Shown here one piece after another: positions 5,785 to 5,803 of a DNA stretch of 5,803 nucleotides. The stretch is taken from assembly GCA_944329255.1 (NCBI GenBank), contig CALVIA010000061.1, positions 1 to 5,803 on the forward strand, written 5' to 3'. Position 1 is the first letter of the stretch. Every line of letters begins with the position of its first letter. The DNA comes from an uncultured Bacilli bacterium (GTDB lineage Bacteria; Bacillota_I; Bacilli_A; RF39; UBA660). The notes under the pieces were generated by a model. The model searched no databases and was not told the DNA's origin. It saw only the letters and a program-made list of their open reading frames with translations. Made by a program: the position numbers and the translations under genes.

Positions 5785-5803
5785 ATATTGATATTAAATT
5801 TAA

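Noticed and set aside
5783..5803. C-terminal end of a minus-strand gene reaching TAA at 5785-5783
   Set aside because: Only six codons are visible, and another frame is open here up to a TAG at 5777-5775, so neither can be supported as a coding end.
1..5803. Mobile element, CRISPR array, toxin-antitoxin or defence system
   Set aside because: No direct-repeat array, terminal inverted repeats, transposase, integrase, nuclease or toxin-like small gene was found. Gene content is housekeeping, apart from one unknown protein.

Overview
The window is very AT-rich (G+C roughly a quarter by eye) and densely coded. It holds six complete protein genes and almost no intergenic DNA. The protein sequences look like a low-GC Firmicute (Bacillota): ClpP begins exactly like Bacillus/Staphylococcus ClpP, GltX is the long form with an N-terminal extension that I associate with clostridia, and gltX and cysS share one transcription unit as in many Firmicutes. 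Lys/Asn/Ile-rich proteins and tight packing suggest an uncultured gut-type Clostridia or RF39-like lineage, but that placement is inference. Conserved tryptophans are read from TGG and all six genes end in TAA or TAG, so nothing suggests a Mycoplasma-type TGA code.

Layout. Positions 1-88 are the leader of clpP, which runs on the + strand from an ATG at 89 to 658. Everything else runs on the - strand as one compact operon read from right to left: gltX (5723-4074), an unrecognised cysteine-rich protein (4064-3207), a CinA C-terminal/PncC-like protein (3205-2741), cysS (2730-1333) and a YugP-like membrane zinc peptidase (1324-659). The gaps inside the operon are 9, 1, 10 and 8 nt. At three of the four junctions the upstream stop codon overlaps the Shine-Dalgarno of the next gene. 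The last gene of the operon and clpP converge with no base between their stop codons. A short AT-rich hairpin lies just inside the operon's last gene at that point.

The right edge (5724-5803) carries a probable intrinsic terminator reading leftward, for a gene outside the window. The presumed gltX promoter is embedded in it: the terminator loop is the -35 and a perfect TATAAT follows 17 nt later. The resulting gltX leader would be only about 16 nt, so there is no T-box or riboswitch in front of either tRNA synthetase.

Functionally the operon mixes translation (GluRS, CysRS) with a probable nucleotide-repair or pyridine-nucleotide salvage enzyme, a membrane protease and an unknown protein. 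ClpP on the other strand is core protein quality control. I do not see a clear new defence or mobile system. The parts most worth a second look are the unknown cysteine-rich gene, the PncC-like protein with a rewritten glycine loop, and the overlapping terminator/promoter.
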